This document shows positions 46,920 through 56,209 of a stretch of 64,000 nucleotides of DNA, piece after piece; within the stretch, counting starts at the first letter, position 1; each line of letters starts with the position of its first letter. The position numbers and the translations under genes were made by a program. The notes beneath the pieces are model-generated. The model did not search any database, was not told the origin of the DNA, and saw nothing but the letters and a program-made list of their open reading frames with translations. The stretch is taken from the NCBI RefSeq assembly GCF_016865525.2, contig NZ_CP075169.1, positions 2,108,337-2,172,336 of the forward strand, read 5' to 3'. The stretch is from Sodalis ligni (GTDB taxonomy: Bacteria; Pseudomonadota; Gammaproteobacteria; Enterobacterales; Enterobacteriaceae).

Positions 46920-47891
46920 ATGTCTCGCTTTACGTTTACCATGCGCCGTCTTATTTTTATCGCCGTTCCTTTATTGGCTTTATTAATTCAATTTAATGCA
47001 CGGGCGGAAACCGCTCTGCGTATCGGTTATCAAAAATCCTCCACCTTGCTGACCCTGGTAAAATTGCAGGGCACGCTGGAAAAAGAGCTGGCTCCCCGGG
47101 GAATAAAGGTCAGCTGGTATGAGTTTTCCAGTGGACTGCCGCTGCTGGAGGCCCTGAATATCGGTAATGTGGATGTCTCCGCCGATGTGGCGGATACCGT
47201 GCCGGTCTTTGCCCAGGCGGCCGGCGCCGATTTGACCTATTTTGCCCGCGAAGAGCCCTCGCCGGATGCCCAGGCAATCCTGGTGCCGCGAAATTCACCG
47301 CTGAAAACCCTGGAGGATTTGAAAGGCAAACGCATCGCGGTAACCAAAGCGGCGGGTAGTCATTACTTGCTCATCGTTGCCCTGGCGAAAGCCCACCTGA
47401 CGTTCCATGATATCACCCCGGCTTACCTGACCCCGGCGGACGGCCTGGCGGCGTTTGAAACCGGCCAGGTGGACGCCTGGGTAACCTGGGAACCCTTTGT
47501 CGCCGCCGCCGAGCGCCGGCAGCATGCCCGCGTTCTGGCGCCGGGGCAGGGACTGGCCAGCTATCAGCGCTATTATCTGGCGTCCGCTTCCTTTGCGCGG
47601 CAGCATCCCGAAATCCTGGATCTGATTTACCGGCAGTTGGAACAAACCGGCGCCTGGGTCAAGTCCCATCCCGCCGACGCGGCGAAATTGCTGGGACCAT
47701 TGTGGGGCAATCTGGATGTAGCCACCGTGGAACAGGCCAATGCCCATCGCACCTATCAGGTCAAGCCGGTGACCCTTGAGAGCCTCGGCGAGCAGCAGCG
47801 CATCGCCGACGCATTTTTTGCCGCGGGATTATTGCCTAAACATATTAATGCCCAGGCGGTGCCGGTCTGGCAGCCGGCCGCCGCGAAATGA
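46920..47891 (+). CDS. SsuA-like sulfonate ABC substrate-binding protein (second copy)
   Basis: A 323-residue periplasmic protein. The signal peptide is FTMRRLIFIAVPLLALLIQF with cleavage near ARAET. It shares the motif LRIGYQKSSTLLTLVKLQG and the QVDAWVTWEPFVAAAE segment with the divergent SsuA. It has no ATPase or permease of its own and overlaps the aldehyde dehydrogenase by four bases, so it probably feeds the SsuCB channel encoded on the other strand. Start 46920 is preferred over a TTG at 46905; ATG 46941 also fits a signal peptide. Confidence 0.88.
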   Translation: MSRFTFTMRRLIFIAVPLLALLIQFNARAETALRIGYQKSSTLLTLVKLQGTLEKELAPRGIKVSWYEFSSGLPLLEALNIGNVDVSADVADTVPVFAQAAGADLTYFAREEPSPDAQAILVPRNSPLKTLEDLKGKRIAVTKAAGSHYLLIVALAKAHLTFHDITPAYLTPADGLAAFETGQVDAWVTWEPFVAAAERRQHARVLAPGQGLASYQRYYLASASFARQHPEILDLIYRQLEQTGAWVKSHPADAAKLLGPLWGNLDVATVEQANAHRTYQVKPVTLESLGEQQRIADAFFAAGLLPKHINAQAVPVWQPAAAK

Positions 47892-49342
47892 GTCCGGCGA
47901 CGCCTTCGCCGGCCCCGCTCGCACCGGACGGGGAGGAAACGGCGCCGGCCCGGCTTGTTCACGCCCTGGTGGCGCGGGCGCGGGAGGCGCAGCGGCAGAT
48001 AGACGGCTACAGCCAGGAGCAAATCGATTTGGTGGTGAGCGCCCTGGGCTGGGCGGTGATCAATCCCGCGAATAATCGGGCCTTGGCGACCCTGGCGGTA
48101 GAGGATACCGGCCTGGGCAATGTCGAGGATAAGGTCAGCAAAAATCATCGCAAGACGCTGGGCCTGCTGCGGGATCTGCATGGTAAAAAAACCGTCGGCG
48201 TGATAGGCGGGGATCCGCGGCGCGGGATCGTCGACATTGCGCGGCCGGTGGGGGTGGTGGCCGCCGTGACGCCCTCCACCAACCCGGTGGCCACGGTCAT
48301 CAATAACATCATCAACGCCGTCAAATGCCGCAACGCCGTTATCGTGGCGCCATCGCCGAAAGGGGCGGCCAGCTGCGCCCGGTTGCTGGAGTTGATCTAT
48401 CCCGAGCTGGATATCCTGCGGGTTCCCCGTGACCTGGTGCAAATGCTGCCTGCCCCTGTCCGCCGCGAGCAAACGCAGTTGTTGATGGGCGCGGCGGATC
48501 TGGTTATCGTTACCGGTTCCCAGGCCAATGTCCGGGCCGCGACGCAGAGCGGTACGCCCACCTTCGGCGTCGGCGTCGGCAACGTAGCCGCCATTATCAG
48601 CGAATCGGCGGATTTAACCGCGGCCGCCCGCAAGATAGCGGATTCGAAAACCTTTGATAACGCCACCAGCTGTTCCGCGGAAAACAGCGTTATCATCCCG
48701 TCCGGCCGCTACCGGCCGATGCTGGACGCTCTGGTGGAGCAGGGCGGCGTGGTATTGACGGCGGAGGAAAAAGCCCGGCTGCAGCGCGTCCTTTGGCCAG
48801 ACGGCGGCGGCAAGCTGGCGCGGGATCGGGTGGGCCATTCCGCGCAGTTCCTGGCTGAAGCGGCCGGATTATCGCGAGCGGCCTGCCAAAGCGCCCGTTT
48901 TTTCATCGTCGAGGAAGAGGGGGTGGGCGAACGCTTTCCCTTTTCCGGTGAAAAGCTCTCGCCGGTTTTAACCGCCTATCGGGCGGATGATTTTCATCAG
49001 GCATGCGACCGGGTCAGGGCGCTTTATGCCTGGCAAGGGGCCGGGCACTCCGTCGGCCTGCACGGCACCGATCCGGCGGAGGCGCTGACGGCGGGACTCA
49101 CCCTGCCGGTGAGCCGCGTTATCGTCAATCAAGCCCACAGTTTTGCCGCCGGCGGCAATTTTGATAACGGATTGCCCTTTACCCTGACCCTGGGCTGCGG
49201 CACCTGGGGTAAAAATCATTTCTCCGACAATCTGAATTACCGGCATTTTTATAATAAGGTCCGTATCTCGCGCCCTATAGAGGAAGATATTCCCTCGCTG
49301 GATATGCTGTTCGGCGATTATCTGCGCAGGAAGGGATCGTGA
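47888..49342 (+). CDS. CoA-acylating aldehyde dehydrogenase (SauS-/EutE-like)
   Basis: A 484-residue CoA-acylating ALDH of the AdhE/EutE/SauS group. The nucleophile Cys lies in FDNATSCSAENSVI near residue 260. NAD-binding segments are PVGVVAAVTPSTNPVATVI and VTGSQANVRAATQSG, and NHFSDNLNYRHFYNKVRIS is near the end. In this context it either converts acetaldehyde from IslA to acetyl-CoA, or interconverts sulfoacetaldehyde and sulfoacetyl-CoA (SauS of Cupriavidus). The second reading is supported by the CoA ligase that follows, as in the sauST pair. It overlaps both neighbours by four bases. Confidence 0.85.
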   Translation: MSPATPSPAPLAPDGEETAPARLVHALVARAREAQRQIDGYSQEQIDLVVSALGWAVINPANNRALATLAVEDTGLGNVEDKVSKNHRKTLGLLRDLHGKKTVGVIGGDPRRGIVDIARPVGVVAAVTPSTNPVATVINNIINAVKCRNAVIVAPSPKGAASCARLLELIYPELDILRVPRDLVQMLPAPVRREQTQLLMGAADLVIVTGSQANVRAATQSGTPTFGVGVGNVAAIISESADLTAAARKIADSKTFDNATSCSAENSVIIPSGRYRPMLDALVEQGGVVLTAEEKARLQRVLWPDGGGKLARDRVGHSAQFLAEAAGLSRAACQSARFFIVEEEGVGERFPFSGEKLSPVLTAYRADDFHQACDRVRALYAWQGAGHSVGLHGTDPAEALTAGLTLPVSRVIVNQAHSFAAGGNFDNGLPFTLTLGCGTWGKNHFSDNLNYRHFYNKVRISRPIEEDIPSLDMLFGDYLRRKGS

Positions 49343-51111
49343 AGGGCAGCGGCGAAACAACGCTGAACGGCACCCAGGCGGAGTACGCAGCGCCGGACGA
49401 CACTGGCGCCCAAGCAAAGGGAGCAACGCGGGACGATACAGGCGCCCAAGCAGAGTACGCAGCGCCGGACGATACAGGCGCCCAAGCAGCGGTAGACGCC
49501 GCCGACTCGCTGCCGGCGGTGCTGGCCCGGCATCTGCGCGAGGGCGCCGATCGGGTTTTCCTGATTTGTCCGGAGACCGGGCGCACCCTCACCTTCGCAC
49601 AGCTGGCCCTGGCCGCCCGGCGCCAAGGCCAGTGGTTACTGGCCGCCGGCCATAGGCCCGGTGATCATATCGCTCTGCTGCTGCCCGGCGGCTTTGACAC
49701 CGTGGCGCTTTGCCTGTCATGCATGCTGACGGGCTACGTGCCGGTGCCCCTGAGCTTGCTGGCTGCCGACACGGCCCTGGCGTGGATTATCACCCATTGC
49801 GGCACTAAAACCGTCATCACCAGCCGGGAGTACGCTCCCCGCCTGCGGGGGGTGCTGGACAGCCTGCCGCCGGCGGGACGTCCCTTGATGGCGATCCGCG
49901 AACGGGATTTTCCGACGGGCGGCGCGGATAGTCCTAAGCCGGAGGATTTTCCGTCCCGGACGGGGGATAACCCGTTCATACCTATACCGTCCGCGACGGA
50001 CGAAGCGGCCATCTACACACCGCACCCCGCCGACGATCCGGCCGCCTGCGGGCAGCCGCTGTCCGCCCGAAGTCCGGCACTGCTGATTTATACCTCGGGC
50101 ACCACCGGCCTGCCCAAAGGGGTCGTCATGACCCACGGCAATATGCTGGCCGCGGCGGAACGCATCGCTCGCTGGCATCGGCTTACGCCGCAGGATCGCC
50201 TGCTGTGCGCGTTGCCCCTTTATCACATCAACGGCCAGGTCATCGGGACGCTGGTTCCCTTTGTCAGCGGCGGCAGTCTGGTGGCGCCGCGGCGTTTTTC
50301 CGTCTCCCGCTGGTGGGGCATGGTGGAACGTTATCGCTGCACCTGGCTCAACCTGGTGCCCACCATGATAGCCTTTCTTTTGCACGACGCTTCCGACGGC
50401 GATGCCCGCTATCCCTGGGTCAAATTCGCCCGATCCGCCTCCGCGCCGCTGCCGCCCGCCCGGCACCGGCAATTCGAGCAGCGCTTCGGCATAGCGGTCA
50501 TCGAAGGCATGGGTATGACGGAGTCGGGGTCGCTGGCGTTCTGCAATCCCCATCCCGGCCGGGTCTATGGCAGCGTCGGCTTGCCCTGCGGCATCGAGAC
50601 CGCCATTGCCGGTCCCGGCGGAGAGCGGCTGGCGGATAATTGCGGTGGCGAAATTATCCTGCGGGGCCCCAACATCATGGCCGGCTATCATCTGGACAGC
50701 GCACAAACCGCGGCGGCCATTGACGCCGGCGGCTGGCTGCATACCGGCGATCTGGGCTATCGCGACGAGCGCGGATTCTATTTTATTACCGGGCGGATGA
50801 AAGAGATCATCATCAAGGGCGGAGAAAATATCGCTCCGCGGGAAATCGACGAGGCGCTGGCGTATTTCCCTGGTCTGCGTGAAGCGGCTGCTTTTGCGAT
50901 ACCCGATGCCGATTACGGCCAAAATATCGCCGCGGCGCTGGTATTGCAGACCGGCATGGCTTTGGATGAGGCCGCGTTGCGGGCATGGTGCCTGGAGCGG
51001 CTGGGGAGTTTCAAAGCGCCGGTGCGTTTTTATCTCGTTACGGCACTGCCCCGGGGCGGTTCGGGTAAAGTGCAGCGATTAGCGCTCTGCGCCAGGTTCG
51101 CCGAGGGCTGA
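49339..51111 (+). CDS. AMP-forming acyl-CoA ligase (SauT-like candidate)
   Basis: A 590-residue adenylate-forming enzyme with P-loop LLIYTSGTTGLPKGVVMTH, core motif YHINGQVIGTL, GWLHTGDLGYRDERGFYFI, GRMKEIIIKGGENIAPREID, and the C-terminal catalytic Lys in RGGSGKVQRLAL. It starts at a GTG that overlaps the dehydrogenase stop. Its first 55 or so residues are a repeat-rich extension (12-residue unit TGAQAEYAAPDD) absent from ordinary family members. Next to a SauS-like enzyme it is a good candidate for sulfoacetate-CoA ligase (SauT); acetate or another short acid is the alternative. Confidence 0.85.
   Translation: MKGSGETTLNGTQAEYAAPDDTGAQAKGATRDDTGAQAEYAAPDDTGAQAAVDAADSLPAVLARHLREGADRVFLICPETGRTLTFAQLALAARRQGQWLLAAGHRPGDHIALLLPGGFDTVALCLSCMLTGYVPVPLSLLAADTALAWIITHCGTKTVITSREYAPRLRGVLDSLPPAGRPLMAIRERDFPTGGADSPKPEDFPSRTGDNPFIPIPSATDEAAIYTPHPADDPAACGQPLSARSPALLIYTSGTTGLPKGVVMTHGNMLAAAERIARWHRLTPQDRLLCALPLYHINGQVIGTLVPFVSGGSLVAPRRFSVSRWWGMVERYRCTWLNLVPTMIAFLLHDASDGDARYPWVKFARSASAPLPPARHRQFEQRFGIAVIEGMGMTESGSLAFCNPHPGRVYGSVGLPCGIETAIAGPGGERLADNCGGEIILRGPNIMAGYHLDSAQTAAAIDAGGWLHTGDLGYRDERGFYFITGRMKEIIIKGGENIAPREIDEALAYFPGLREAAAFAIPDADYGQNIAAALVLQTGMALDEAALRAWCLERLGSFKAPVRFYLVTALPRGGSGKVQRLALCARFAEG
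49369..49490. repeat. 36-bp in-frame tandem repeat in the CoA-ligase leader
   Basis: GGCGCCCAAGCA recurs at 49405, 49441 and 49477, a spacing of 36 bases or 12 codons, with a partial fourth unit before. The encoded units are TGAQAKGATRDD, TGAQAEYAAPDD and TGAQAAVDAADS. The repeat lies directly after the start codon. Confidence 0.9.
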
Positions 51112-51170
51112 CGGAGCCCGGTCGCTACTAGTATTGATCTGATTTGGGACTGATTTGGGAGTATAGCCAT

Positions 51171-52461
51171 ATGACCGACTCGTTTTTCCCCCGCCGGCAG
51201 GCGGACGATATCCGCCTGGCCTTGCTGAACCGGCATGAAGTGGCGCTGGTGGACGTACGCGAGGAAGCGTCTTACGCCGAAGGGCATCCCTTGTTTGCCG
51301 CCAATATCCCCTTGTCACGGCTGGAGGATGAGGTCCTGGCGCGGATTCCCCGGCGCACTGTCCCCGTGACCCTGTATGATAACGGCGAGGGGCTGGCGGC
51401 TATCGCTGCGCGCCGGCTGCTGGCGCTGGGTTACCGGGATGTGGCTTTGCTGGCGGACGGACTGGCCGGCTGGACGGCGGCGGGCGGCGAACTGTTTATC
51501 GACGTCAATTCGCCCAGCAAAGCGTTTGGCGAACTGGTGGCCCACTGCCGCCAGACGCCGTTTTTGGCAGCGGAAGAGCTGAAGCGGCTGCTGGACGCCG
51601 CCGGGGATATAGCGGTGCTGGACGTCCGGCGTTTTGATGAATACCAGACCATGAACATCCCCGGCGGCATCAGCGTACCGGGGCGGAGCTGGTATTGCGG
51701 GTCCGGGATCTGGTGCCGTCGCCCGCCACCCGCATTATCGTCAACTGCGCCGGACGTACCCGCGGTATTATCGGCGCCCAGTCGCTGATTAACGCCGGTA
51801 TTCCCAACCCGGTGGCGGCATTGCACAACGGCACCATCGGCTGGATGCTTGCGGGCTGCCGCTGGAGCGCTCGCAGCGGCGCCGCTACCCCGCCGCGAGC
51901 GAAACGGCGCGCCGGGCGGCGGCCGTCGCCGCAAGGGAGGTGGCGGATCGGGCCGGCGTGAAACGCCTGGACGCCGGCGAACTGCAGCGCTGGCTGACAG
52001 AGCCGGATCGCACCACCTATGTCTTTGACGTCAGACAGCCGGAAGAGTATGCCGCCGGTCATTTCCCGGCGGCTCGTCCGGTCCCCGGCGGACAGCTGGT
52101 GCAGGAGACCGATCACTACGCCAGCGTACGCGGGGCGCGTGTTGTCCTGACGGACGGCGAGGGCGGGACGCGTGCCGATATGACCGCCTCCTGGCTGGCG
52201 CAAATGGGTTGGCAGGTTTGGGTGCTTGACAAAGAGCACGCCGGTGTTGCCGTGTCCGGCTCCTGGGCCGCGCCGGTGGCGGAACCGTCGCCGGACGACG
52301 CGGCATTCCAATCGCAGCGTCCTTTGCCCCGGCGCTATCGCCGTCCCTATGAAGGCACCGGTAATTCCCCCCGGGCCATGCAGGACTATATCACCTGGGA
52401 ACTGGGACTGGTGGCGCAGCTGGAGCGGGACGGTAGCCATGGATTTTTTGTGCTGAAATAA
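51171..52461 (+). pseudogene. Multi-domain rhodanese-like protein, frameshifted twice
   Basis: About 430 residues restored, with three rhodanese domains. The first (FLAA-less, VALVDVREEASYAEGHPLF) lacks the catalytic Cys (YDNGEG). The second (FLAAEELKRLL to GWML) has the active loop NCAGRTRGIIGAQSLI. The third (VKRLDAGELQRWL, VFDVRQPEEYAAGHFP) again lacks it (TDGEGG). Two one-base losses are needed to join the frames: at the G4 run 51680-51683 and at 51856. It could handle sulfur released from sulfonates. It lies 59 bases after the ligase, probably in the same operon. Confidence 0.8.
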
Positions 52462-53095
52462 TAAGAATAAAATTTTGCTTATTTCTTTTAGTAGGCGATA
52501 TTATCTTTCCGGATAAATAAGGATATTCATCTGGAAAGAAAAACTGCTGCCAAATGGTTAAATCATTTAATCCATACTCTATTGGAATGATGTTATTTTA
52601 GCTAAAACAGATCGGCGGTCTCGTATTTCTGCTGAATAAAGGAAACCAGCAATGAAAATTCTCTGACCCTCCTCTCGAATTATCGCTATTTCCCTCATCG
52701 GCTATAAATATTTTCACAAAAATTGACCCATTTTATTGTCCGATTTATTTGTGATAAATACGCATTTAATGCTATTTAGGGACAAAATGGCTGACAAAAC
52801 CGGTTAAAAGCCGCCCATTGTCTTTTATGATCGTTTAGAACAATAGTTTAGTTAAAACTGATAGATTTTATCTATCAGTTGGGCTTTATAAGTGAAATAA
52901 ACGATTAGCTTAATCAATATCTGTAGTGTTTACTTCATAAAATATATATCACTTTTCCTCTACCTCCAGCATGTGCTTAATGAGAATCAACCTTATTAAA
53001 ATGTTATTCATGGCAGGTGAGTATTAAATAATAACCGATCAAAATCGATAATAGAATATTGCTGAATTGTTATTATTTAATTAAGGTGCGCAGGA
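52462..53095. other. Long AT-rich intergenic region
   Basis: No gene is supported across these 634 bases, which are far richer in A+T than the neighbouring genes. They contain a perfect 11-bp stem hairpin, described separately, and looser inverted matches (CCATTTTATTGTCC near 52730 facing GGGACAAAATGG near 52780). The last bases hold a likely ribosome-binding site for the following gene. Confidence 0.5.
52856..52880. promoter_or_regulatory. Perfect 11-bp stem hairpin
   Basis: AACTGATAGAT and ATCTATCAGTT are perfect inverted repeats with a 3-base loop. No T run follows on the plus strand, so it is not a textbook terminator. It could be an operator for the downstream cyclase gene or the stem of a small RNA. 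Confidence 0.4.
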
Positions 53096-54204
53096 ATGGG
53101 AATTTTGACACTGGGTGTTTCTGTCTATGTTACCGCCTGTATTATTTATGCCACGTTATCTTTAGCCTATTTTTTCTCAGCCAGCATAAAGCTTTTCTTG
53201 TGATTCCTCTTGTCAAAAACGCGTTTTTTTCGGTTTGGCGGGGGGCGGCATTTCCCTTTGCTTTTTGCTTGGGAACGCTATCTTGCCCCAGACGGCGCTG
53301 GGGGGATTCGCCGCGCTGCCCGTTATTCTCACCACGATTCTCGGCGGCTGGCTCAGCGGGCTCATCGCCTTGATCATTACCTTGGCAAGCCACGGCGTCG
53401 CGTTATCCGATAAGTTTGCCATCGGGCTGGTGTTCCTGATCCTTTTGCCGGCAAAATATGGCGTAAAGGCCCATCATCATCGCCTTGGCTATTGCATTTG
53501 TTATTCTTGCCTGCCGGTTAGGTTCAATGCTCCTGCTTGATCCCACGCGATTTTACACCAATATCCGCCTGGTCTATCCGCAGATGGTCTATCCGTTAAT
53601 GGAGTGCCTGTGCTTTTTCATCACCTATTTCGCCCTGGTGGTAAAAAAAGAGTATGTCGAAGCCAGTATTTCCATGAAAGACTTTGCCATGATAGACAGC
53701 GTCACCAGCCTTAATAACCGTAAGAGAATCGACCAGGAAATTATCAAGCTGTCGTCTGAAACCCAGTCATTCGGCGTCGGGCTTATCGATCTGGACGATT
53801 TTAAACAGGTGAACGATCGCTACGGCCACCTGATTGGCGATCGGTTGCTGTTTGAAACAGCCGAAATTTTCCGCAGTACCACCCGTAGCAGGGATTTTAT
53901 CGGCCGCTACGGCGGCGAGGAATTCCTCATATTTGTCCGCAATGCGGATCCGTTGACGGTGTATCAGGTTTGCCAGCGAATTCGTGCGGCCGTCGCCAAT
54001 ACGCTGTTTCTGGCCAATTCGCCGCAGCCGTTCAAGCTCACCGTCTCCATCGGGGTCGGTATGTATCACGCCGGCGATGACCTGATGACCTGTATCCATC
54101 AGGCCGATATCGCCCTATATCAGGCCAAGCGGCGGGGTAAAAATACCGTGGTGATGGCCAATGGCGCCCATCGTTTTAACACTGTCCAGTTCTGGGAGGA
54201 TTAA
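53096..54204 (+). pseudogene. Membrane-anchored diguanylate cyclase (GGDEF), frameshifted three times
   Basis: Restoring three single-base lesions gives about 369 residues. The N-terminal membrane part has at least five hydrophobic segments (first LTLGVSVYVTACIIYATLSL; later GGFAALPVILTTILGGWLSG). The C-terminal GGDEF domain has GLIDLDDFKQVNDRYGHLIGD and the active loop GRYGGEEFLIF. Lesions: T6 at 53170-53175 (one T short), 53231-53233 (one G short) and CCC at 53471-53473 (one C extra). The GGDEF domain alone is intact from about 53485. It would make cyclic di-GMP from GTP at the inner membrane. Gene function is probably lost if the lesions are genuine. Confidence 0.8.
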
Positions 54205-54214
54205 CGAAGCCGGT

Positions 54215-56209
54215 TCAGTCGGAAAATCCTTTTATCCTGGCATTCAGCTGCCAGCGGAGCAGCGCGGGATAGGCGGTAAAACGCTGCATTCGCGATGTAT
54301 CCACCGGCCCGGCGGCGGGCTGTAACGTCAGGCCGCCGTCCGGGGTCCAGGGATAAAGCGCCGGCCGTCCGGTGAGGGGATAGACGCCCCGATCGTCAAC
54401 CCACAGGTCAACGTTATAACCGAAGGCCCGGCTGCCGTCATCCACCGGCGCCAGCATATTCCTGCCCCCCAGCGCCTGGTAAGGGGTGTCCGACAGGGAA
54501 TAGGCATAGAGGGTCGGCATAATGTCTTTGTGGGAACCGATGCGGGACGGGTCGTAGCGCCAGGGGCTGTTGTCCAGGATGATTTTGGGTATGTAGAGAT
54601 AAAACGGCACGGCGCGATCCAGGAACTGTTCCCGCGGATTAAACGCTTTCAGCCGCCGCATTTGATGATCGCCGGCGGCGGCGATCAGGGTATTATCCCC
54701 GAGGGGGGAGTCTTTTATCGTCGCGATAAACTCGCCCAGTGAGTCGGTGCCGTACTGATAGGTCCGCAGAATATTTTCCTGCGCCTGCCGGGGAACTTCG
54801 GCATGGGCCATCATTTGGGCCGATGCGTACGCCGGCTTGGGATGATAGTGCGGGGGAACGATATACGGCGGATGATTGGTCACGGTCAATATAGCGATAA
54901 ATGTCGGCTGTGTGGCCTGGGCCAATAATTTGGCCGCCAGCCGGAAGGCATAATCATCCGGTACGCCCCAGTCCGTGACCTCTTGCCTGGATTCGGGATA
55001 CAGCGATTCCAGCGTTTCCTGTCCAAAAACCCGATCCACTCCCTGGAAAGGCAGATAATTGCCCAGATTGCGCCACATCAAACTGCCCGAGGTAATAAAA
55101 ATCACGTTATAGCCGGCTTTTTTGTAAACGGCGAACGGCGTATCTGCCAACGGTACCCGCTGGGCCGAAGAGTGGCTGATATTCTGTACCGGACTGTGAA
55201 AAAACAGCGCCGCTAAAGAGGGGGCGGTGCCGTTGCCTTCCGAAACAAAACGGCGAAAGACGAAATCGTCGGCAAAAGGCTTGCGCAGCGCGCCGAGTAA
55301 ATCATTGTCCGGCATATGGTCAAAAACGAGCATATTACTGCCCATGCTCTCCATCAGAGCCATTACCACATTGGGTCTGTGATCCCTCAGCCAGGGATTG
55401 GCTGGGGTACGGGCATCCAGGGAATTCAAGCCGGACTGCCGTAATAAAACCGCGCCGGCCCGGCGGGAAACCGGCGTGAACTTCACATCCAGGTTATGAT
55501 CCCCCACGGCCCAGGACAGGGCGATTAAACCGTTGGGTGTCATCTTATTCAGGGCGGTAATGGTGGAGATCTGGGAGTCATTGCGGCGCAGCGGGAACGT
55601 CGCCAGACTGCCGCGCGCCATGGCGGCGAACAGCAGCAAGGTCAGGAACAGATAAAGGGCAAACAGGCCCACCGGCCAGCGGGAGGCGTCCCGCCGGCGG
55701 CGCGGCGTTAAAAAATGCCGGGTCAGGACGGTATCAAAAGCGGTGATCGCCGCGGCCGCAAACAGCGCCGAGAGGATGGGGTAGTCCTGCCAAATACTTT
55801 TCAATACGGCGCTGGATTCGTCTTCCACCAGGCCGAAGGCAAAAATATCAATAAAGTCATGATAGGTCTGGTAATAGTAATAATTAATGATGGATACCAT
55901 GATGACCACGAACGCCACCAGGCCTAAATAGATTCGCGCGCAGCGCGCCAGCCACCGCCAGCCCTTTTCCCGGGCGGCAATCAGCAGACCCAGCACCAGG
56001 CACGGAGAGAGCAGAATGGCCGTCACCCGCAGATCAAAACGTATGCCTGTCAGCCACATATGTTCAATGGCCGCGGCATGTCCGCTGATTTGCCGCGGAT
56101 CGATAAAAATGTGGAACATAAAATAACGCGCACCCGCCAGCAATAAGGTGAGTACGCCAATCTGGCACCACAGGGCGCTTAACAGGGCGCGGATTCTCAG
56201 TTGATACAT
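54215..56209 (-). CDS. LtaS/OpgB-like sulfatase-fold membrane phosphotransferase
   Basis: A 664-residue protein with about five N-terminal membrane segments (RALLSALWCQIGVLTLLLAG; VAFVVIMVSIINYYYYQ; others) followed by an alkaline-phosphatase/sulfatase-type periplasmic domain from about residue 265. Conserved points are NVVMALMESMGSNML, the nucleophile Thr region GNGTAPSLAALFF, HSPVQNIS and the metal site AAAGDHQMRR. The family transfers glycerol-phosphate or related groups to periplasmic glycans or envelope polymers. It overlaps no neighbour and is convergent with the cyclase gene, only 10 bases apart. Confidence 0.88.
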   Translation of the reverse strand: MYQLRIRALLSALWCQIGVLTLLLAGARYFMFHIFIDPRQISGHAAAIEHMWLTGIRFDLRVTAILLSPCLVLGLLIAAREKGWRWLARCARIYLGLVAFVVIMVSIINYYYYQTYHDFIDIFAFGLVEDESSAVLKSIWQDYPILSALFAAAAITAFDTVLTRHFLTPRRRRDASRWPVGLFALYLFLTLLLFAAMARGSLATFPLRRNDSQISTITALNKMTPNGLIALSWAVGDHNLDVKFTPVSRRAGAVLLRQSGLNSLDARTPANPWLRDHRPNVVMALMESMGSNMLVFDHMPDNDLLGALRKPFADDFVFRRFVSEGNGTAPSLAALFFHSPVQNISHSSAQRVPLADTPFAVYKKAGYNVIFITSGSLMWRNLGNYLPFQGVDRVFGQETLESLYPESRQEVTDWGVPDDYAFRLAAKLLAQATQPTFIAILTVTNHPPYIVPPHYHPKPAYASAQMMAHAEVPRQAQENILRTYQYGTDSLGEFIATIKDSPLGDNTLIAAAGDHQMRRLKAFNPREQFLDRAVPFYLYIPKIILDNSPWRYDPSRIGSHKDIMPTLYAYSLSDTPYQALGGRNMLAPVDDGSRAFGYNVDLWVDDRGVYPLTGRPALYPWTPDGGLTLQPAAGPVDTSRMQRFTAYPALLRWQLNARIKGFSD

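Noticed and set aside
49717..50922. 401-codon minus-strand frame opposite the CoA ligase
   Set aside because: Shadow frame without family features; the ligase motifs on the plus strand are complete.
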